From Burkholderia singularis (GTDB lineage Bacteria; Pseudomonadota; Gammaproteobacteria; Burkholderiales; Burkholderiaceae): a stretch of 64,000 nt of DNA. The notes beneath the pieces were generated by a model that saw nothing but the letters and a program-made list of their open reading frames with translations, was not told the DNA's origin and ran no database searches. The stretch covers positions 36,663-100,662 of the forward strand of contig NZ_FXAN01000038.1 of assembly GCF_900176645.1 (NCBI RefSeq), in the 5' to 3' direction. A program made the position numbers and the translations under genes. Below, piece by piece: positions 53,534-63,440 of the stretch. Position 1 is the first letter of the stretch. Each line of letters opens with the position of its first letter.

Positions 53534-53878
53534 TTACTGCTTGATGAAGCGTGCGTCCGTCCAGAGACCTTGCTGGTCGCTATTCTCGGCGCTCACGAAC
53601 TGCACGTCGCCCTTGTCGACGCTGACCACCCGGAAGCGTTGACCTTCCGGCACCGACAGGCAGCGGAAGTCGTCGAAATACTGTTGCCGCGCTTGCGAGC
53701 GGCCGTCGCGCTCATGGCTCAGTACGGAGTCCAAATTGTCTTTCGACAGACATCCCCACGCATTCTTGGTGAGCTGGATTTCCTGTTGAGGCTTGAGCGA
53801 CGCATCGCCGCCTGCCTGCGCAACCGAAAACGCAGCGATGCCGCTTATCAACGCAAGCAAAAGACCAGTTCGTTTCAT
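53534..53878 (-). CDS. Small exported protein of unknown function
   Basis: 114 aa with a clear signal peptide (MKRTGLLLALISGIAAFSVAQA, cleavage probably after AQA). The mature part has two Cys (WGCLSKDNL, DFRCLSVPEG) that could form a disulphide, and ends in LWTDARFIKQ, an SH3-like strand pattern. Periplasmic. No family recognised with certainty. Start ATG 53876-53878. Confidence 0.75.
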   Translation of the reverse strand: MKRTGLLLALISGIAAFSVAQAGGDASLKPQQEIQLTKNAWGCLSKDNLDSVLSHERDGRSQARQQYFDDFRCLSVPEGQRFRVVSVDKGDVQFVSAENSDQQGLWTDARFIKQ

Positions 53879-54265
53879 GTCGTGTCTCCCATACTCGCGC
53901 GCCGATACGCTCATTAGCTATGTATTTAAAGGCATGCGTCGGCCCGCACTTGTTCATGCTAGGAGAACCGACGGTGACCGCAAGCACAATCGTTGTGCGA
54001 TTGCAATAGTGACGTATTGCCGCACCCCGTCACCCCCCCTGCATACCGGTTCCAGTATGGCGCGCCATTTCGGGGGAAAATACGCACTCCGGATTTTTCT
54101 AATCCGCCAAAGTCTTATTTGGCAAGACTTTCCGTTCCATAGGCACGACGCAAATGAACGAGTTGGATAATTCAATTCGCGTCGCCGATCTATTTGATGC
54201 GCCGCACATAAAGTCGTCAAGAAATTTCGCAGTGCCGCACCAAGTTTTTCTGATATGCGGAATAC
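53879..54265. other. Gene-free region with two hairpins
   Basis: About 390 bp without a supportable gene. It contains CGGATT-TTTCT-AATCCG (54090-54106) followed three bases later by AAAGTCTT-N7-AAGACTTT (54109-54131). Neither has a proper U-tract. They may be part of an untranslated leader or an unrecognised RNA. Confidence 0.4.
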
Positions 54266-54297
54266 AAAAAAAATGCCAGCGGCTTATGCCGCCGGCA
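54266..54297 (-). terminator. Intrinsic terminator downstream of speG
   Basis: On the minus strand TGCCGGCGGC-ATAA-GCCGCTGGCA (one internal mismatch) is followed by eight T (54273-54266). Confidence 0.88.
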
Positions 54298-54370
54298 CTC
54301 TGTCACCGATTGCGCACGCCGACATATACGCCAGCCGGCTTCATTCACAACCGCGCAATTCGTCGGCGCG

Positions 54371-54904
54371 CTACTGAGCCGCGAAATAATCTCGCTGAAA
54401 TATGCACATCCGCAATGCGTTGTGATATTGGCCGTTACCAAAAAACTCTTCGATCAGCTCGGCTTCATGCCTGAAACCGCATTTCTCGTACACATGAATC
54501 GCCGCGACATTCGATTTGTCGACGATCAAATACAGCTTGCGCAGGTTCAGCACCTTGAACGCATAAGCCACCGCCAGCCGCGTCGCGTGCGTCGCGTAAC
54601 CGCGGCCTTGCTGGTTTGGCGCGATGATGATCTGGAACTCGCCGCGCCGGTGGATATAGTCGAGTTCGATCAGCTCGACGAGGCCGACAAGCTCGCCCTC
54701 CGTGTCCGCCACGACGAAACGGCGCTCGCGCTGGTCGTGCACGTGCTGATCGTACAGTTGCGACAGTTCCGCGAAGGTTTCGTATGGCTCCTCGAACCAG
54801 TAACGCATGATTTTTGCGTCGTTGTTGAGTTCGTGAACGAAACGCAGATCTTGGCGCTCGAGCGGCCTCAACGCGAGCGTGTGCTGTTCATTCTGAATTT
54901 GCAT
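54371..54904 (-). CDS. speG: Spermidine N1-acetyltransferase
   Basis: 177-aa GNAT-fold enzyme that acetylates spermidine/spermine with acetyl-CoA, lowering polyamine toxicity. [39 protein letters not shown], the CoA-binding [16 protein letters not shown] and [20 protein letters not shown] correspond closely to SpeG. Typical length. It has its own terminator, so it is monocistronic. Confidence 0.92.
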   Translation of the reverse strand: MQIQNEQHTLALRPLERQDLRFVHELNNDAKIMRYWFEEPYETFAELSQLYDQHVHDQRERRFVVADTEGELVGLVELIELDYIHRRGEFQIIIAPNQQGRGYATHATRLAVAYAFKVLNLRKLYLIVDKSNVAAIHVYEKCGFRHEAELIEEFFGNGQYHNALRMCIFQRDYFAAQ

Positions 54905-55057
54905 GAATGTCCTTGAGTCATTTGATTAGCTGCGCACGGGCGGCATGGACGCCGGTGCGCCGGAGATGCCGGAAAATTCGTCAACTGAAAATGACTGTGG
55001 GCTCCAATACAGAGCCTAAAATGAATCAAGGGTTCCCGCCGCACGACGGAGGTGATC

Positions 55058-55231
55058 GTGATCGAGCAACTGATATTGGGCGTTTTTCTCGTGTTGCCGC
55101 TGCTCATCGTGGCGGTGCTGTATTCCGACGAACTATGGCAGGAACACCGCCTGAAGCGTCCGCGCGATGAACACGCGGCACCCGCGCATGCCGACTGGCG
55201 TCATCCATGGCGTCTGCTGCGGCGGCATTGA
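55058..55231 (+). CDS. 57-aa single-pass membrane protein
   Basis: GTG start at 55058 with a perfect GGAGG (55048-55052) five bases upstream. The product begins MIEQLILGVFLVLPLLIVAV, one transmembrane helix, followed by a basic, His/Arg-rich cytoplasmic tail (WQEHRLKRPRDEH…WRHPWRLLRRH). No family recognised. The SD, hydrophobic profile and codon use support it. Confidence 0.6.
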   Translation: MIEQLILGVFLVLPLLIVAVLYSDELWQEHRLKRPRDEHAAPAHADWRHPWRLLRRH

Positions 55232-55284
55232 GCATCGCATTCCCACGAACTGATGCGCCGCGCTCCGACAGTGGTTTCATCGTG

Positions 55285-55596
55285 TCATGCACGCGTCGCG
55301 CCGCATCGCGTGTACTCGGTGTAGACGCCGACGCTCGGCCGCCGGCCGGTGATGTCACTTAACCCGTCGAGTGCCTGATCGGTATGCGCGTCGCATTCCT
55401 TGTTTCCCGCCCCAAAGGGCCGGAGGCATACATAAACCACGTCGCAAAACGCTGCGATCGTCCAACGCTCGCGCCGGACTCCGGTGCAGCAATGCGCCTG
55501 CCGCCCCGACGGCCGGTAAAAATTCACGGCAATGGTCGCTTCGGCTGCCTGCAAGGCTTTAGGATAAGACGAAGCGCCCCCGCTGCGGGTGCCCAT
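55285..55596 (-). CDS. Possible Cys-rich small protein or gene remnant downstream of TpsB
   Basis: Frame of 103 codons from ATG 55594-55596 with coding-like third-base GC. It contains seven Cys (QAHCCTGV, AFCDVVYVCLRPF, NKECDAHTD, YTRCGATRA). The same frame stays open upstream through a hydrophobic stretch (VAAAAVLAVPAIAWAYR), so a longer exported form starting nearer 55740 is possible. No SD at the ATG. Either a small disulphide-rich secreted protein or a relic; not recognised. Confidence 0.35.
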   Translation of the reverse strand: MGTRSGGASSYPKALQAAEATIAVNFYRPSGRQAHCCTGVRRERWTIAAFCDVVYVCLRPFGAGNKECDAHTDQALDGLSDITGRRPSVGVYTEYTRCGATRA

Positions 55597-55817
55597 TAGC
55601 TGTCTCGAGCTGAACGGTCTTGCCGCACCCAAAAACGCCGGCCACGGCGCGATCCGGTACGCCCATGCAATCGCCGGAACGGCAAGGACGGCGGCAGCCG
55701 CGACTGTCTGTCCGCACCCGATAGCCGCAGCGGCTGCAAGCTGGACACCGCGATGTCGGGCGTTATTCGTCGATCTTCGAGATCGCGCGCCTGCCGATCG
55801 CGCCACCCCGCTTCCGT

Positions 55818-57599
55818 TCAACTGCCGAAAACGACGAAAAGCTCGCCTTGCGGCGCCTTTGATCCGTTCGGCACGACCGAGCGCAGCGGAAATCCCAGCG
55901 TGCCGCGCACGCTGACAAAGCGTGCGGCCTGCAACCGAAAGCCCGCACCGATGCTCGCCAGCGACGCGCTGTTGATATCGACCGGCTGCGGCGTGCGGTT
56001 CCACACGCGGCCGGCATCGAAGAACAAGAACGGCTGTAGCGCGACGGCGCCCAGGCCGAACGAAGGCGAACGCAACTCCGATTGAATATTCCAGCCGCGA
56101 TCCCCTTGTGCCGAATAAGGCTCGTAGCCACGCACCGTCGCATCGCCGCCCAGGCCGAGTTTTTCGCTCGGCAGCAGCGTGCTGTTCGTCCATTGCACCT
56201 GCGCACGCATCGACCAGATGAATTTCGACGCGCCGAGCGGCGTGTCGCGTTGCGCGGACAGTTGAAGATACTGGTAGCGCGCCTTTGCGCCAAGCTGCGC
56301 CGCATCGAACGCGTCGTCGCGGTTGTTGCCGTCGAAACCGCCGGGGCTCAGCATCAGCGACGCGTTGACGCGCGTGTCGCCGGATGCGTCGCTCTTCGAC
56401 GCGTCATACTCGAGCACGAATTGATGAACGTGCGTGTTCGCGTTGAATACTTGAAAGCCGCCGAATTCCAGATCGTTGTTCGAACGCTTGAAGTCATAGC
56501 CGAACCGTGCGCGCTGCTGCCAGCCGGCCAATGACGGCAGCCGGCGGCCGTAGCGAAAGCTGATCTGCGAACTGATCCCGTCTTGTCGATAGCTGTCCGG
56601 CAGCCTCGGCGTGCTGCGCGCGAACACGCCGAATAGCTCGATGCTGTCGAAGGGCGTCAGCGGCACAACGAAATTCATCGCATGCGCGATGAAGCGCGGG
56701 CGGTTCGGACGGCCCTCGATCGCCGGATTGCCAGTCAACAAATCGTTGCTCGCGGTCATTTGGTATCCGAAACGAATGTCGGCACCGAACAAGTTACCGT
56801 AATCGAGGCCTGCGAGCACACGGTCGCGGCCGAGCTGCCGGACGCCGTCGTTGTTGTAGCCGCCGTAGATGCGCAGCGGCAGACGATCGTCGACGTTCAA
56901 CACGACGTCGGTCGTGCCGGGTGCGGCGCCCGGCGCGTAGACAGCATCAACGCGACGGTACGGATTCTCGTTCAGCAACGCGAGCCCGGCATCGACGTCG
57001 TCTGCCCGAATCGGTTTGCCGGTCGACAGCGGCATCTCGCGTTCGAGCAGCGCCGTCGAGAAATGGCGGTTGCCTTGCAACGATACGTTGCCGAGCCGGA
57101 ATTCAGCAACCGCGATCGTCACCTCGCCACCGCTCACGTCTTGTTCAGGCACGTAAACATCGACGAGCGGCCGCCCGGCGTCGCGATACGCCTGCACGAC
57201 CATGCGCCGGATGTCGGCCAGACGAGCGAATGTAAGCGGCTTGCCGATATCGGCCGCGAGACGGCCGAGAAACGCTGCGTTCAGCAACGGCAGGCCGGTC
57301 TCGCGCACGTTGCCGTCAGCGCTCGATGCACCGCTATGCGCGTCGCCTTCAGCCGATGAAACGCCCCCACGCACAAACGCGATGCCGCGCAGTTGCGTAA
57401 TCGCGACGGCCGTCGAACGGTCGTCGGGCTCGGCGGGCAATGCAGGAGACGAGTATTTGGCGGCGGCAGGCGGCGGCAACGGCGCAACGTCACGGTAGGA
57501 CTGCGCGTGAGCGTAACGCGTACCGGATAACACCATCACGCCTAGCAACACGCAGTGCGCGGCAACTGCCGCTCGTGACACGAATTGACGAACGATCAT
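55818..57599 (-). CDS. Two-partner secretion transporter, ShlB/FhaC (TpsB) family
   Basis: 593-aa outer-membrane protein. It has a signal peptide (about residues 1-33, ending RYAHA), a Pro-rich region, POTRA domains (LADIRRMVVQAYRDAGRPLV; VSLQGNRHFSTALLEREM) and a 16-strand FhaC-type barrel with the conserved GGDATVRGYEPYSAQGDRGW and the terminal FLFFDAGRVWNR…FVVFGS. It should export one large TpsA exoprotein. The ATG at 57597-57599 is preferred to an upstream GTG. No tpsA gene lies on either side in the window. Confidence 0.9.
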   Translation of the reverse strand: MIVRQFVSRAAVAAHCVLLGVMVLSGTRYAHAQSYRDVAPLPPPAAAKYSSPALPAEPDDRSTAVAITQLRGIAFVRGGVSSAEGDAHSGASSADGNVRETGLPLLNAAFLGRLAADIGKPLTFARLADIRRMVVQAYRDAGRPLVDVYVPEQDVSGGEVTIAVAEFRLGNVSLQGNRHFSTALLEREMPLSTGKPIRADDVDAGLALLNENPYRRVDAVYAPGAAPGTTDVVLNVDDRLPLRIYGGYNNDGVRQLGRDRVLAGLDYGNLFGADIRFGYQMTASNDLLTGNPAIEGRPNRPRFIAHAMNFVVPLTPFDSIELFGVFARSTPRLPDSYRQDGISSQISFRYGRRLPSLAGWQQRARFGYDFKRSNNDLEFGGFQVFNANTHVHQFVLEYDASKSDASGDTRVNASLMLSPGGFDGNNRDDAFDAAQLGAKARYQYLQLSAQRDTPLGASKFIWSMRAQVQWTNSTLLPSEKLGLGGDATVRGYEPYSAQGDRGWNIQSELRSPSFGLGAVALQPFLFFDAGRVWNRTPQPVDINSASLASIGAGFRLQAARFVSVRGTLGFPLRSVVPNGSKAPQGELFVVFGS

Positions 57600-58006
57600 G
57601 CGGAAAATCACGGAACGCGGCTAACGAATCGCAGCGTTTGCCGCGCGAGTGGAGATAGCGCGCGCGGCAAATCGCTGGGCCTCTGGATACGACAGCGCGC
57701 GGCGACGATATGCGAAAGCCATGATTTCCCCACGCAATGGTCAGGATGGCGTTGAACGGGCCAGCGAAGGAGTTCCGAATATGGCGCGCGAATGCTTTTA
57801 CTTCTTGCGTCGGCTTGGCGGAAATATCGGCTTATCGCAACGTATTCGTCGAATCGGAACGGGCGCACAGCGCGCGCCGGCGCCACACTGAAGCGCGAGC
57901 GTAATAAATCGCATCAATACCGAATGTACGATTCCCTACATTCCTATGAGACTTTTTGTCCGATTCACCGCCATTGCCCGGGCGAGCGTCGCATTCGAGC
58001 CGAATG
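57600..58006. other. Leader region of the TpsB gene, no gene
   Basis: About 400 bp between the TpsB start and the mnmE terminator. No ORF with SD and coding bias is seen on either strand, and no convincing promoter. Confidence 0.4.
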
Positions 58007-58041
58007 AAAAGGCCGAATCCGTTGCGGTACCGGATTCGGCC
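58007..58041 (-). terminator. Intrinsic terminator downstream of mnmE
   Basis: Perfect 10-bp stem GGCCGAATCC (58011-58020) / GGATTCGGCC (58032-58041) with an 11-nt loop. On the minus strand it is followed by TTTT. It lies 120 bp beyond the mnmE stop. Confidence 0.75.
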
Positions 58042-58160
58042 ATCGTGCGCCGGCCTTGGCTTCAACCAGCTGATAGAGGGGAGAGAACGAGACAGTTGCG
58101 TCGGCCGGCGAAACCTTTATCGATTCCGGCAATTGCCTTTCCTCGCTTGCATTCGATCGG

Positions 58161-59564
58161 TCATTTCCCGATGCAAAACCGGCTGAAAATCACGCCCAAC
58201 AAATCATCGGAACTGAATTCTCCGGTAATCGAATTCAACTGTTCTTGCGCAAGGCGTAATTCCTCGGCAAAGAGATCCAGCGCGTGAGCATTCTGTTCGG
58301 CATGTTCCGTCGCCTGCGCGAGATGCTCCTGCGCTGCGCGCAGCGCGATCAAATGCCGCTCGCGCGCAAGATAAACACTCTCCGCGCCCGCCTGCCAGCC
58401 CGCAATCCGCAGCAACTCGCCGCGCAATAAATCGATTCCGTCGCCGCGCTTTGCCGACAACCGCACTTCGCACAGATCCGAGCCGCCCGGGCGCGCGGCA
58501 AAGCGTTCGACCGCCGCTGGCGCGCCGGTCAAATCCGTCTTGTTCAGAACGCGCACGACCGGCACGTTCGCCGGAAAACGCTCCGCGATCGCCTCGTCGT
58601 CGGCCCCCAGGCCGCTTCTCGCATCGAGCAGATGCAGCACGACATCGGCACGCTCGATCTCGCCCCACGTGCGCGCAATGCCGATTTGCTCCACCTCGTC
58701 CTGCGTTTCGCGCAGCCCCGCTGTGTCGATGATATGCAGCGCAATGCCTTCGATCTGAATCGTCTGGGCGACTTTGTCGCGCGTCGTGCCGGCGATCGGC
58801 GTGACAATCGCCAGCTCCGCGCCTGCAAGCGCATTCAACAGCGACGATTTGCCGACGTTCGGCTGCCCCGCGAGCACGACCGACAGCCCCTCGCGCAGCA
58901 GCGCGCCCTGCCGCGCGTCGCCCAGCACTTGCGCAAGCCGCTCGCGGATACGCGCGAGTTTGCCGCGCGCATCCGCGGCTTCGAGGAAATCGATCTCCTC
59001 TTCCGGGAAATCGAGCGTCGCCTCGACGAGCATCCGCAGCGAGATCACGTCATCGACGAGCGCATGAATATCGCGGGAAAATGCGCCGTCCAGCGAGCGG
59101 CCGGCCGATCGGGCGGCCGCCTCGGTGCTCGCCTCGATCAGATCGGCCACCGCCTCGGCCTGCGCGAGATCGAGCTTGTCGTTCAAGAATGCGCGACGTG
59201 TGAATTCACCCGGCTCGGCAAGCCGCAAGCCATAGGGGCGGCCGGCATCGATGCAGCGCTGCAACACGAGTTGCAGCACGATCGGGCCGCCATGCCCCTG
59301 CAATTCGAGCACGTGCTCGCCGGTGTACGAATGCGGCGCGGGAAAATAGAGCGCGATGCCACGATCGAGCGGCTTGCCGTCGCCGTCGAGAAACGGCACA
59401 TAGCTCGCGTGCCTCGGCGTAAGCCGCGTACCGCACAACGTTTCGCTGAGCGCCAACGCCGCCGCTTCGCCCGCGCGCCCGAACGACAAGCGCACGACAC
59501 CGATCCCTCCCCGCCCGGACGCAGTGGCAATGGCGACAATCGGATCGGAATCGGTGGCGAGCAT
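58161..59564 (-). CDS. mnmE: tRNA modification GTPase MnmE
   Basis: 467-aa GTPase that with MnmG makes the cmnm5 modification at wobble U34. It has the N-terminal folate-binding domain ([20 protein letters not shown]), a helical domain, and an inserted G domain with [14 protein letters not shown] (G1), DTAGLRE (G3) and NKTDLTG (G4). The C-terminal CIGK is conserved. The ATG at 59562-59564 is preferred over a TTG nine bases upstream. It is last in the yidD-yidC-mnmE direction, after an inserted XRE gene on the other strand. Confidence 0.97.
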   Translation of the reverse strand: MLATDSDPIVAIATASGRGGIGVVRLSFGRAGEAAALALSETLCGTRLTPRHASYVPFLDGDGKPLDRGIALYFPAPHSYTGEHVLELQGHGGPIVLQLVLQRCIDAGRPYGLRLAEPGEFTRRAFLNDKLDLAQAEAVADLIEASTEAAARSAGRSLDGAFSRDIHALVDDVISLRMLVEATLDFPEEEIDFLEAADARGKLARIRERLAQVLGDARQGALLREGLSVVLAGQPNVGKSSLLNALAGAELAIVTPIAGTTRDKVAQTIQIEGIALHIIDTAGLRETQDEVEQIGIARTWGEIERADVVLHLLDARSGLGADDEAIAERFPANVPVVRVLNKTDLTGAPAAVERFAARPGGSDLCEVRLSAKRGDGIDLLRGELLRIAGWQAGAESVYLARERHLIALRAAQEHLAQATEHAEQNAHALDLFAEELRLAQEQLNSITGEFSSDDLLGVIFSRFCIGK

Positions 59565-59700
59565 GGCGGTCAATCGGCGATAAATGAACGGAAATCAGTA
59601 AACGGCAAATAGGTTCGTATGTCGAATTGTAGCTTGGCGGCGCTATACTACCTCGCCGGACCGGAATCGAAAGACGGCTTTTCGTCTGCCCACACTTATC

Positions 59701-59853
59701 TTAGCTGAGCTAATTAATTTGTCCGACAAATACGCGATCCGGCATCGAAAAACAGCCGCTGATCGCCGTGTGAAAAGCATGGTTCCCACCGATGAACTCG
59801 TTACACCCCGCGCCTGCCGGTTAAACAATCGCTCAGTTAAGCTAAATATAGCT
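59701..59853 (+). promoter_or_regulatory. Promoter and palindromic operators of the XRE regulator
   Basis: Three palindromes: TTAGCT-G-AGCTAA (59701-59713), ATTTGTC-C-GACAAAT (59717-59731) and AGCTA-AATA-TAGCT (59840-59853). The first and third share the half-site AGCTA. TTAAAC (59821-59826), 17 bp, AAATAT (59844-59849) is a promoter whose -10 lies within the third palindrome, a layout suited to autorepression. The rest of 59565-59898 shows no gene. Confidence 0.65.
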
Positions 59854-59898
59854 CATTCAGTTGTCTTCTTGGCGGTGGTCGAACTGCACAATCTGGCC

Positions 59899-60321
59899 AT
59901 GCCGACACTCGAAGAAAAAGCGGCGTTCACCGAACGTCTCAAATTCGCCCTGTTGCGCAGCCCAGAAAAAGTAACCGGCGCGACGGAACTCGCTTTGCAT
60001 TTCAATTTGCGCCATCGCGGCGAGCATCCGGTGTCTCCGCAAACCGCGCACAAATGGCTAACGGGCCGCACAATTCCGACGCAGGACAAATTGCAAACGC
60101 TTGCCGAATGGCTGCGCGTCGATCTACATTGGCTGCACTACGGTCCGCCGCCGAGCACCGCGCGCGTAACACCGCAGCCGCTGCCGCGCGACGAGAAATA
60201 TCCGCCGACGCCCGAGACGATCGAACTCGCGTCGAAAATCGAAGCGCTGTCGCCGCATCATCGTTATCTGGTGCAGGAACTAATCGAGCAGTTCTACGGC
60301 GGCGAAACACCCAAGCGCTGA
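59899..60321 (+). CDS. XRE-family transcriptional regulator
   Basis: 140-aa protein. Residues about 10-75 form a lambda-repressor-like HTH adapted as in betaproteobacterial regulators (ATELALHFNLRHRGEHPVSP, QTAHKWLTGRTIPTQDKLQT, LAEWLRVDLHWLHYG). A Pro-rich linker leads to a short helical C-terminus (IEALSPHHRYLVQELIEQF), probably for dimerisation. The ATG of MPTLEEKA (59899) is chosen because the frame upstream runs through the operator/promoter. Palindromes over its promoter suggest autoregulation. Confidence 0.85.
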   Translation: MPTLEEKAAFTERLKFALLRSPEKVTGATELALHFNLRHRGEHPVSPQTAHKWLTGRTIPTQDKLQTLAEWLRVDLHWLHYGPPPSTARVTPQPLPRDEKYPPTPETIELASKIEALSPHHRYLVQELIEQFYGGETPKR

Positions 60322-60356
60322 TTGCACGGCCATCGGTCCGATCGAACGGTTTCCAT

Positions 60357-60392
60357 AAAAAAACCGCCCGGCGCCAACCGGGCGGTTTTTTT
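60357..60392. terminator. Bidirectional terminator XRE gene / yidC
   Basis: Seven A, CCGCCCGG (60364-60371), CGCCAA loop, CCGGGCGG (60378-60385), seven T. It serves both convergent genes. Confidence 0.93.
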
Positions 60393-60452
60393 ACATCGTC
60401 CGACAAGACGCCGCGGCGGGCGGGTGCGCTCGCCGCGCCGCGCGCACCCGCG

Positions 60453-62120
60453 TCAGCTCGTCTTTTTCTTCGGTGCGTTGCCGATGGTGCGCGTAATGTA
60501 ATACTGCTGCGCGATCGACAGCACGTTGTTGACCACGTAGTACAGCACGAGGCCCGACGGGAAGAAGAAGAACATTACCGAGAATGCAAGCGGCATGAAC
60601 ATCATCATCTTCGCTTGAACAGGGTCGGCGGGCGTCGGGTTCAGCTTCGTCTGCACGAACATCGATACGGCCATCAGCACCGGCAAGATGAAGTACGGGT
60701 CGCGTTGCGACAGATCGTGAATCCACAGAATCCACGGCGCACCGCGCATCTCGACCGATGCGAGCAGCACCCAGTACAGTGAAATGAACACCGGAATTTG
60801 GATCACGACCGGCAAACAGCCGCCGAACGGATTGACCTTTTCGGTCTTGTAAAGCTCCATCAGCGCCGCATTCATCTTCTGCGGATCGTTCTTGAAGCGC
60901 TCGCGCAACGCCTGCATCCGCGGCGTGATTTCCTTCATCCGCGCCATCGACTTGTAGCTCGCGGCCGACAGCGGGAAAAACACGGCCTTGATCAGCAGCG
61001 TGAGCAGCACGATCGCCCAGCCCCAGTTGCCGACGTAGCCATGAATCTTCTCGAGCAACCAGAAAAGCGGCTTCGCGATGATCGTCACCCAGCCGTAATC
61101 CTTCACAAGCTCGAGCCCCGGCGCGACGCCCTCGAGCATGCGCTCCTCCTCCGGACCAGCGAACAGGCGCGCGGACACATCCGCCGACTGCCCCGGCGCG
61201 ATCGCCGCAACCGGCTGCTTCACGCCGACGCGATACAGCGACGGATCGATCTTGCCGACATAAATGTCGCGCTTCGCCCCTTGCTGCGGAATCCACGCGG
61301 ACGCGAAATAGTGCTGAACCATCGCGACCCAGCCGTTGTCGGCGGACGGGACGTACTCGGCCTTGTTCTTGTCGATGTCGCTGAACGTGATCTTCTGGAA
61401 ATGCTTCTGATCGGAGTAGACCGCCGGCCCGAGGAACGTGTGCGAGAACATCGGCGTCTCGACCGACGAGTTGTCGCGCACGAGTTCCATATACACGGTC
61501 GGCGTGACGGGCGCGGTGCCGACGTTGTCGATCTTTGTGTCGACGCCGATCACGTAGCTGCCGCGCGTGAACGTGTAGGTCTTCACCACCTTCACGCCAC
61601 CCTTGACCGGCGATTCGAACGACAGTTTCAGCGTGTTCTGATCGCCCGGCAGTGCCGTCGGGCCCGCGACCTGCGTGAACACGTCGTTGTGGTTCGGGAA
61701 ATCGCCGCCCAGCAGGCCGGTGCGCGCAAGATACGTATGGTTCGCGGTATGGTCGAACAGCGTGACGAACAGATCGGGCTGCTTGCCGTCGCCCTCCTTC
61801 TTCAGCGTCAGCTTCGCGAGCGTGCCGCCGCGCGTGTCGATCTCGCCGTCGTAGACGTCGGTCGAAAAGCGCACGAGCTGCGCCTGCGCGGCGGGCGCCG
61901 TGGAACCGGGCGCCTCGCCGGCCGCGGCCGGCAACGACGCCGCCGCACTGCTTGCGCCGCTCGCGGCCGGCGCGCCATCAGCCGCGTTCGCCGCGGTATG
62001 CGTCTGCGCGACGTTCGGGAAGAACATCGACGGGCGCCCGTGGGATCGCTGCCAGTTGTCGAACAGCATGACAGCCGACATGAAGAAGATCACCCATAGG
62101 ACGGTGCGTTTGATATCCAT
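60453..62120 (-). CDS. yidC: Membrane protein insertase YidC
   Basis: 555-aa insertase of Gram-negative type. N-terminal anchor ([19 protein letters not shown]), Ala-rich linker, the large periplasmic beta-domain, then the conserved five-helix core starting near [20 protein letters not shown], with [19 protein letters not shown] (cytoplasmic C1 loop) and [20 protein letters not shown]. The C-terminus is short and basic (GNAPKKKTS). It inserts and folds inner-membrane proteins, alone or with SecYEG. yidD is eight bp upstream. Confidence 0.97.
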   Translation of the reverse strand: MDIKRTVLWVIFFMSAVMLFDNWQRSHGRPSMFFPNVAQTHTAANAADGAPAASGASSAAASLPAAAGEAPGSTAPAAQAQLVRFSTDVYDGEIDTRGGTLAKLTLKKEGDGKQPDLFVTLFDHTANHTYLARTGLLGGDFPNHNDVFTQVAGPTALPGDQNTLKLSFESPVKGGVKVVKTYTFTRGSYVIGVDTKIDNVGTAPVTPTVYMELVRDNSSVETPMFSHTFLGPAVYSDQKHFQKITFSDIDKNKAEYVPSADNGWVAMVQHYFASAWIPQQGAKRDIYVGKIDPSLYRVGVKQPVAAIAPGQSADVSARLFAGPEEERMLEGVAPGLELVKDYGWVTIIAKPLFWLLEKIHGYVGNWGWAIVLLTLLIKAVFFPLSAASYKSMARMKEITPRMQALRERFKNDPQKMNAALMELYKTEKVNPFGGCLPVVIQIPVFISLYWVLLASVEMRGAPWILWIHDLSQRDPYFILPVLMAVSMFVQTKLNPTPADPVQAKMMMFMPLAFSVMFFFFPSGLVLYYVVNNVLSIAQQYYITRTIGNAPKKKTS

Positions 62121-62128
62121 GCGTAGTC

Positions 62129-62401
62129 TCAGAATCGATGGGACGACGCGTCAGCTTCGCGGGGCGCGCTGCGTGCGTCGGAATTGGGCGGCGGCGGAAC
62201 GAGGTCGATGCCGCCCGCGGAGAAAGGGTGGCATCGGCACAGCCGCCTGGCGGCGAGATAAGTGCCACGCGCGGCGCCATGATACTGGATTGCCTCGCGC
62301 GCGTAATCCGAACAGGAAGGATAAAAACGGCATCGGCTGCCGAGCAGCGGACTCACGGCAAGCTTGTAGAAGCGCAGCAACGCGAACAATACCGTTTGCA
62401 T
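62129..62401 (-). CDS. yidD: Membrane protein insertion efficiency factor YidD
   Basis: 90-aa YidD/DUF37 protein: an N-terminal amphipathic helix [19 protein letters not shown], the Cys-containing [16 protein letters not shown] and [13 protein letters not shown]. Start at ATG 62399-62401; longer in-frame readings through the GC-rich upstream region are not family-like. Coupled to yidC. Confidence 0.94.
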   Translation of the reverse strand: MQTVLFALLRFYKLAVSPLLGSRCRFYPSCSDYAREAIQYHGAARGTYLAARRLCRCHPFSAGGIDLVPPPPNSDARSAPREADASSHRF

Positions 62402-62580
62402 AGCAATGGCGGCGCCGATGCGCCGCATTCGAGCCGACCACCTGATTGCCCTGCTCTGCCCGCTCGAGCCTGGCTGAGCGGACAGGGCCGATCGCGCCGG
62501 CAAAGTCCGACCACTTCGGCTGCCCCGGCTATCCGATCCGGCCGCCGTGAACAACGCACGCATCCAAGCCGGCACATTCG

Positions 62581-62991
62581 TCAATCTGACGCGGCCGCAG
62601 CCGCATTGCGACGCGCGACCTCCCGCGCCGCCCGATCGAGCAACTCGCGGATCTCGCCCGCGCATAGCGCCGCAAGCGGCGCGGATGCCGCACTCGGCAT
62701 CGTTTTCGTATCGAAGCGCGCATGCAAGCGCAGCAGAATGTCCCAGCCCGCGAACTCGGCGCGCCGCACGCGAAACGCTTCGCGCGCGAGCCGCTTGACC
62801 AAGTTGCGCGTCACCGCACGCGGTGCATGCTTTTTGCCGACCACGAGCCCAAGGCGCGCGTCGCGCCCCGTCGGCTTGCCGTAGATCACGAAATGCGCGG
62901 TGCGCCGCCACGGACGCAAACGAAAAACGGATGAGAATTCATCCGTTTTCAGAAGTCGCGCAGCTTTGGGAAAAACGGCGGACGCTGGCAA
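62581..62991 (-). CDS. rnpA: Ribonuclease P protein component
   Basis: 136-aa basic protein subunit of RNase P that assists the catalytic RNA in 5' processing of tRNA. The core [40 protein letters not shown] and the RNA-binding [17 protein letters not shown] are all visible. The start is not certain: no ATG lies near the family N-terminus. A TTG (62989-62991) giving a start just before [13 protein letters not shown] matches homologues; an in-frame ATG 105 bases upstream overlaps rpmH and is less likely. Confidence 0.92.
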   Translation of the reverse strand: MPASAVFPKAARLLKTDEFSSVFRLRPWRRTAHFVIYGKPTGRDARLGLVVGKKHAPRAVTRNLVKRLAREAFRVRRAEFAGWDILLRLHARFDTKTMPSAASAPLAALCAGEIRELLDRAAREVARRNAAAAASD

Positions 62992-63064
62992 CGGAATCGA
63001 ACCCGCAATAGCGGCAGCCTTGCCCGCATCGCTGCGGACGGCGGACACAGCGCGCGGCCCGCCC

Positions 63065-63199
63065 TTAGATGGCGAGGCGCTTGCGGCCCTTCGCACGACG
63101 GGCGTTGATGACCTTGCGGCCGCCCGCCGTCTTCATGCGCACGCGGAAACCATGGGTGCGCTTGCGGCGCGTCACGGAAGGTTGGTAGGTACGTTTCAT
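63065..63199 (-). CDS. rpmH: 50S ribosomal protein L34
   Basis: 44-aa, very basic protein, [20 protein letters not shown] … [18 protein letters not shown], a full match to the L34 pattern. ATG at 63197-63199. It is the first gene of the rpmH-rnpA-yidD-yidC transcription unit, with a good promoter upstream. Confidence 0.98.
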
Positions 63200-63314
63200 G
63201 TTGCTCTCACTGAAGTTCGAGAATGTCGGGAATACGGGACCGCGCGCCCTCTCTTTCGAGGCAACCGGGCGAACGCAATCGCCGGAAAAAGGATTGGTTT
63301 TCGCGGAACCCGCT

Positions 63315-63343
63315 ATTTAAACCGTTTTTCTCTTGGCGGTCAA
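63315..63343 (-). promoter_or_regulatory. Sigma70 promoter of rpmH
   Basis: Minus strand TTGACC (63343-63338), 17 bp, TTAAAT (63320-63315), 116 bp before the rpmH start codon. Confidence 0.85.
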
Positions 63344-63431
63344 TACTTTAGACGCCCGGACGGGCCGCGACGGCGTCAGCGCCCCGCGGTTTCGCCGGCC
63401 GCCGCGATGTGCGCCACCCGTCACCTGGCCC

Positions 63432-63440
63432 TGTGGATAA
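63432..63440 (-). other. DnaA box in the rpmH-dnaA gap (oriC-proximal)
   Basis: TGTGGATAA is the exact complement of the consensus DnaA box TTATCCACA. It is the only perfect copy I found in 63200-63650, which otherwise holds the rpmH promoter and the dnaA leader but no gene. One box could serve dnaA autoregulation; the main oriC cluster may lie elsewhere, for example downstream of dnaA. Confidence 0.75.
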
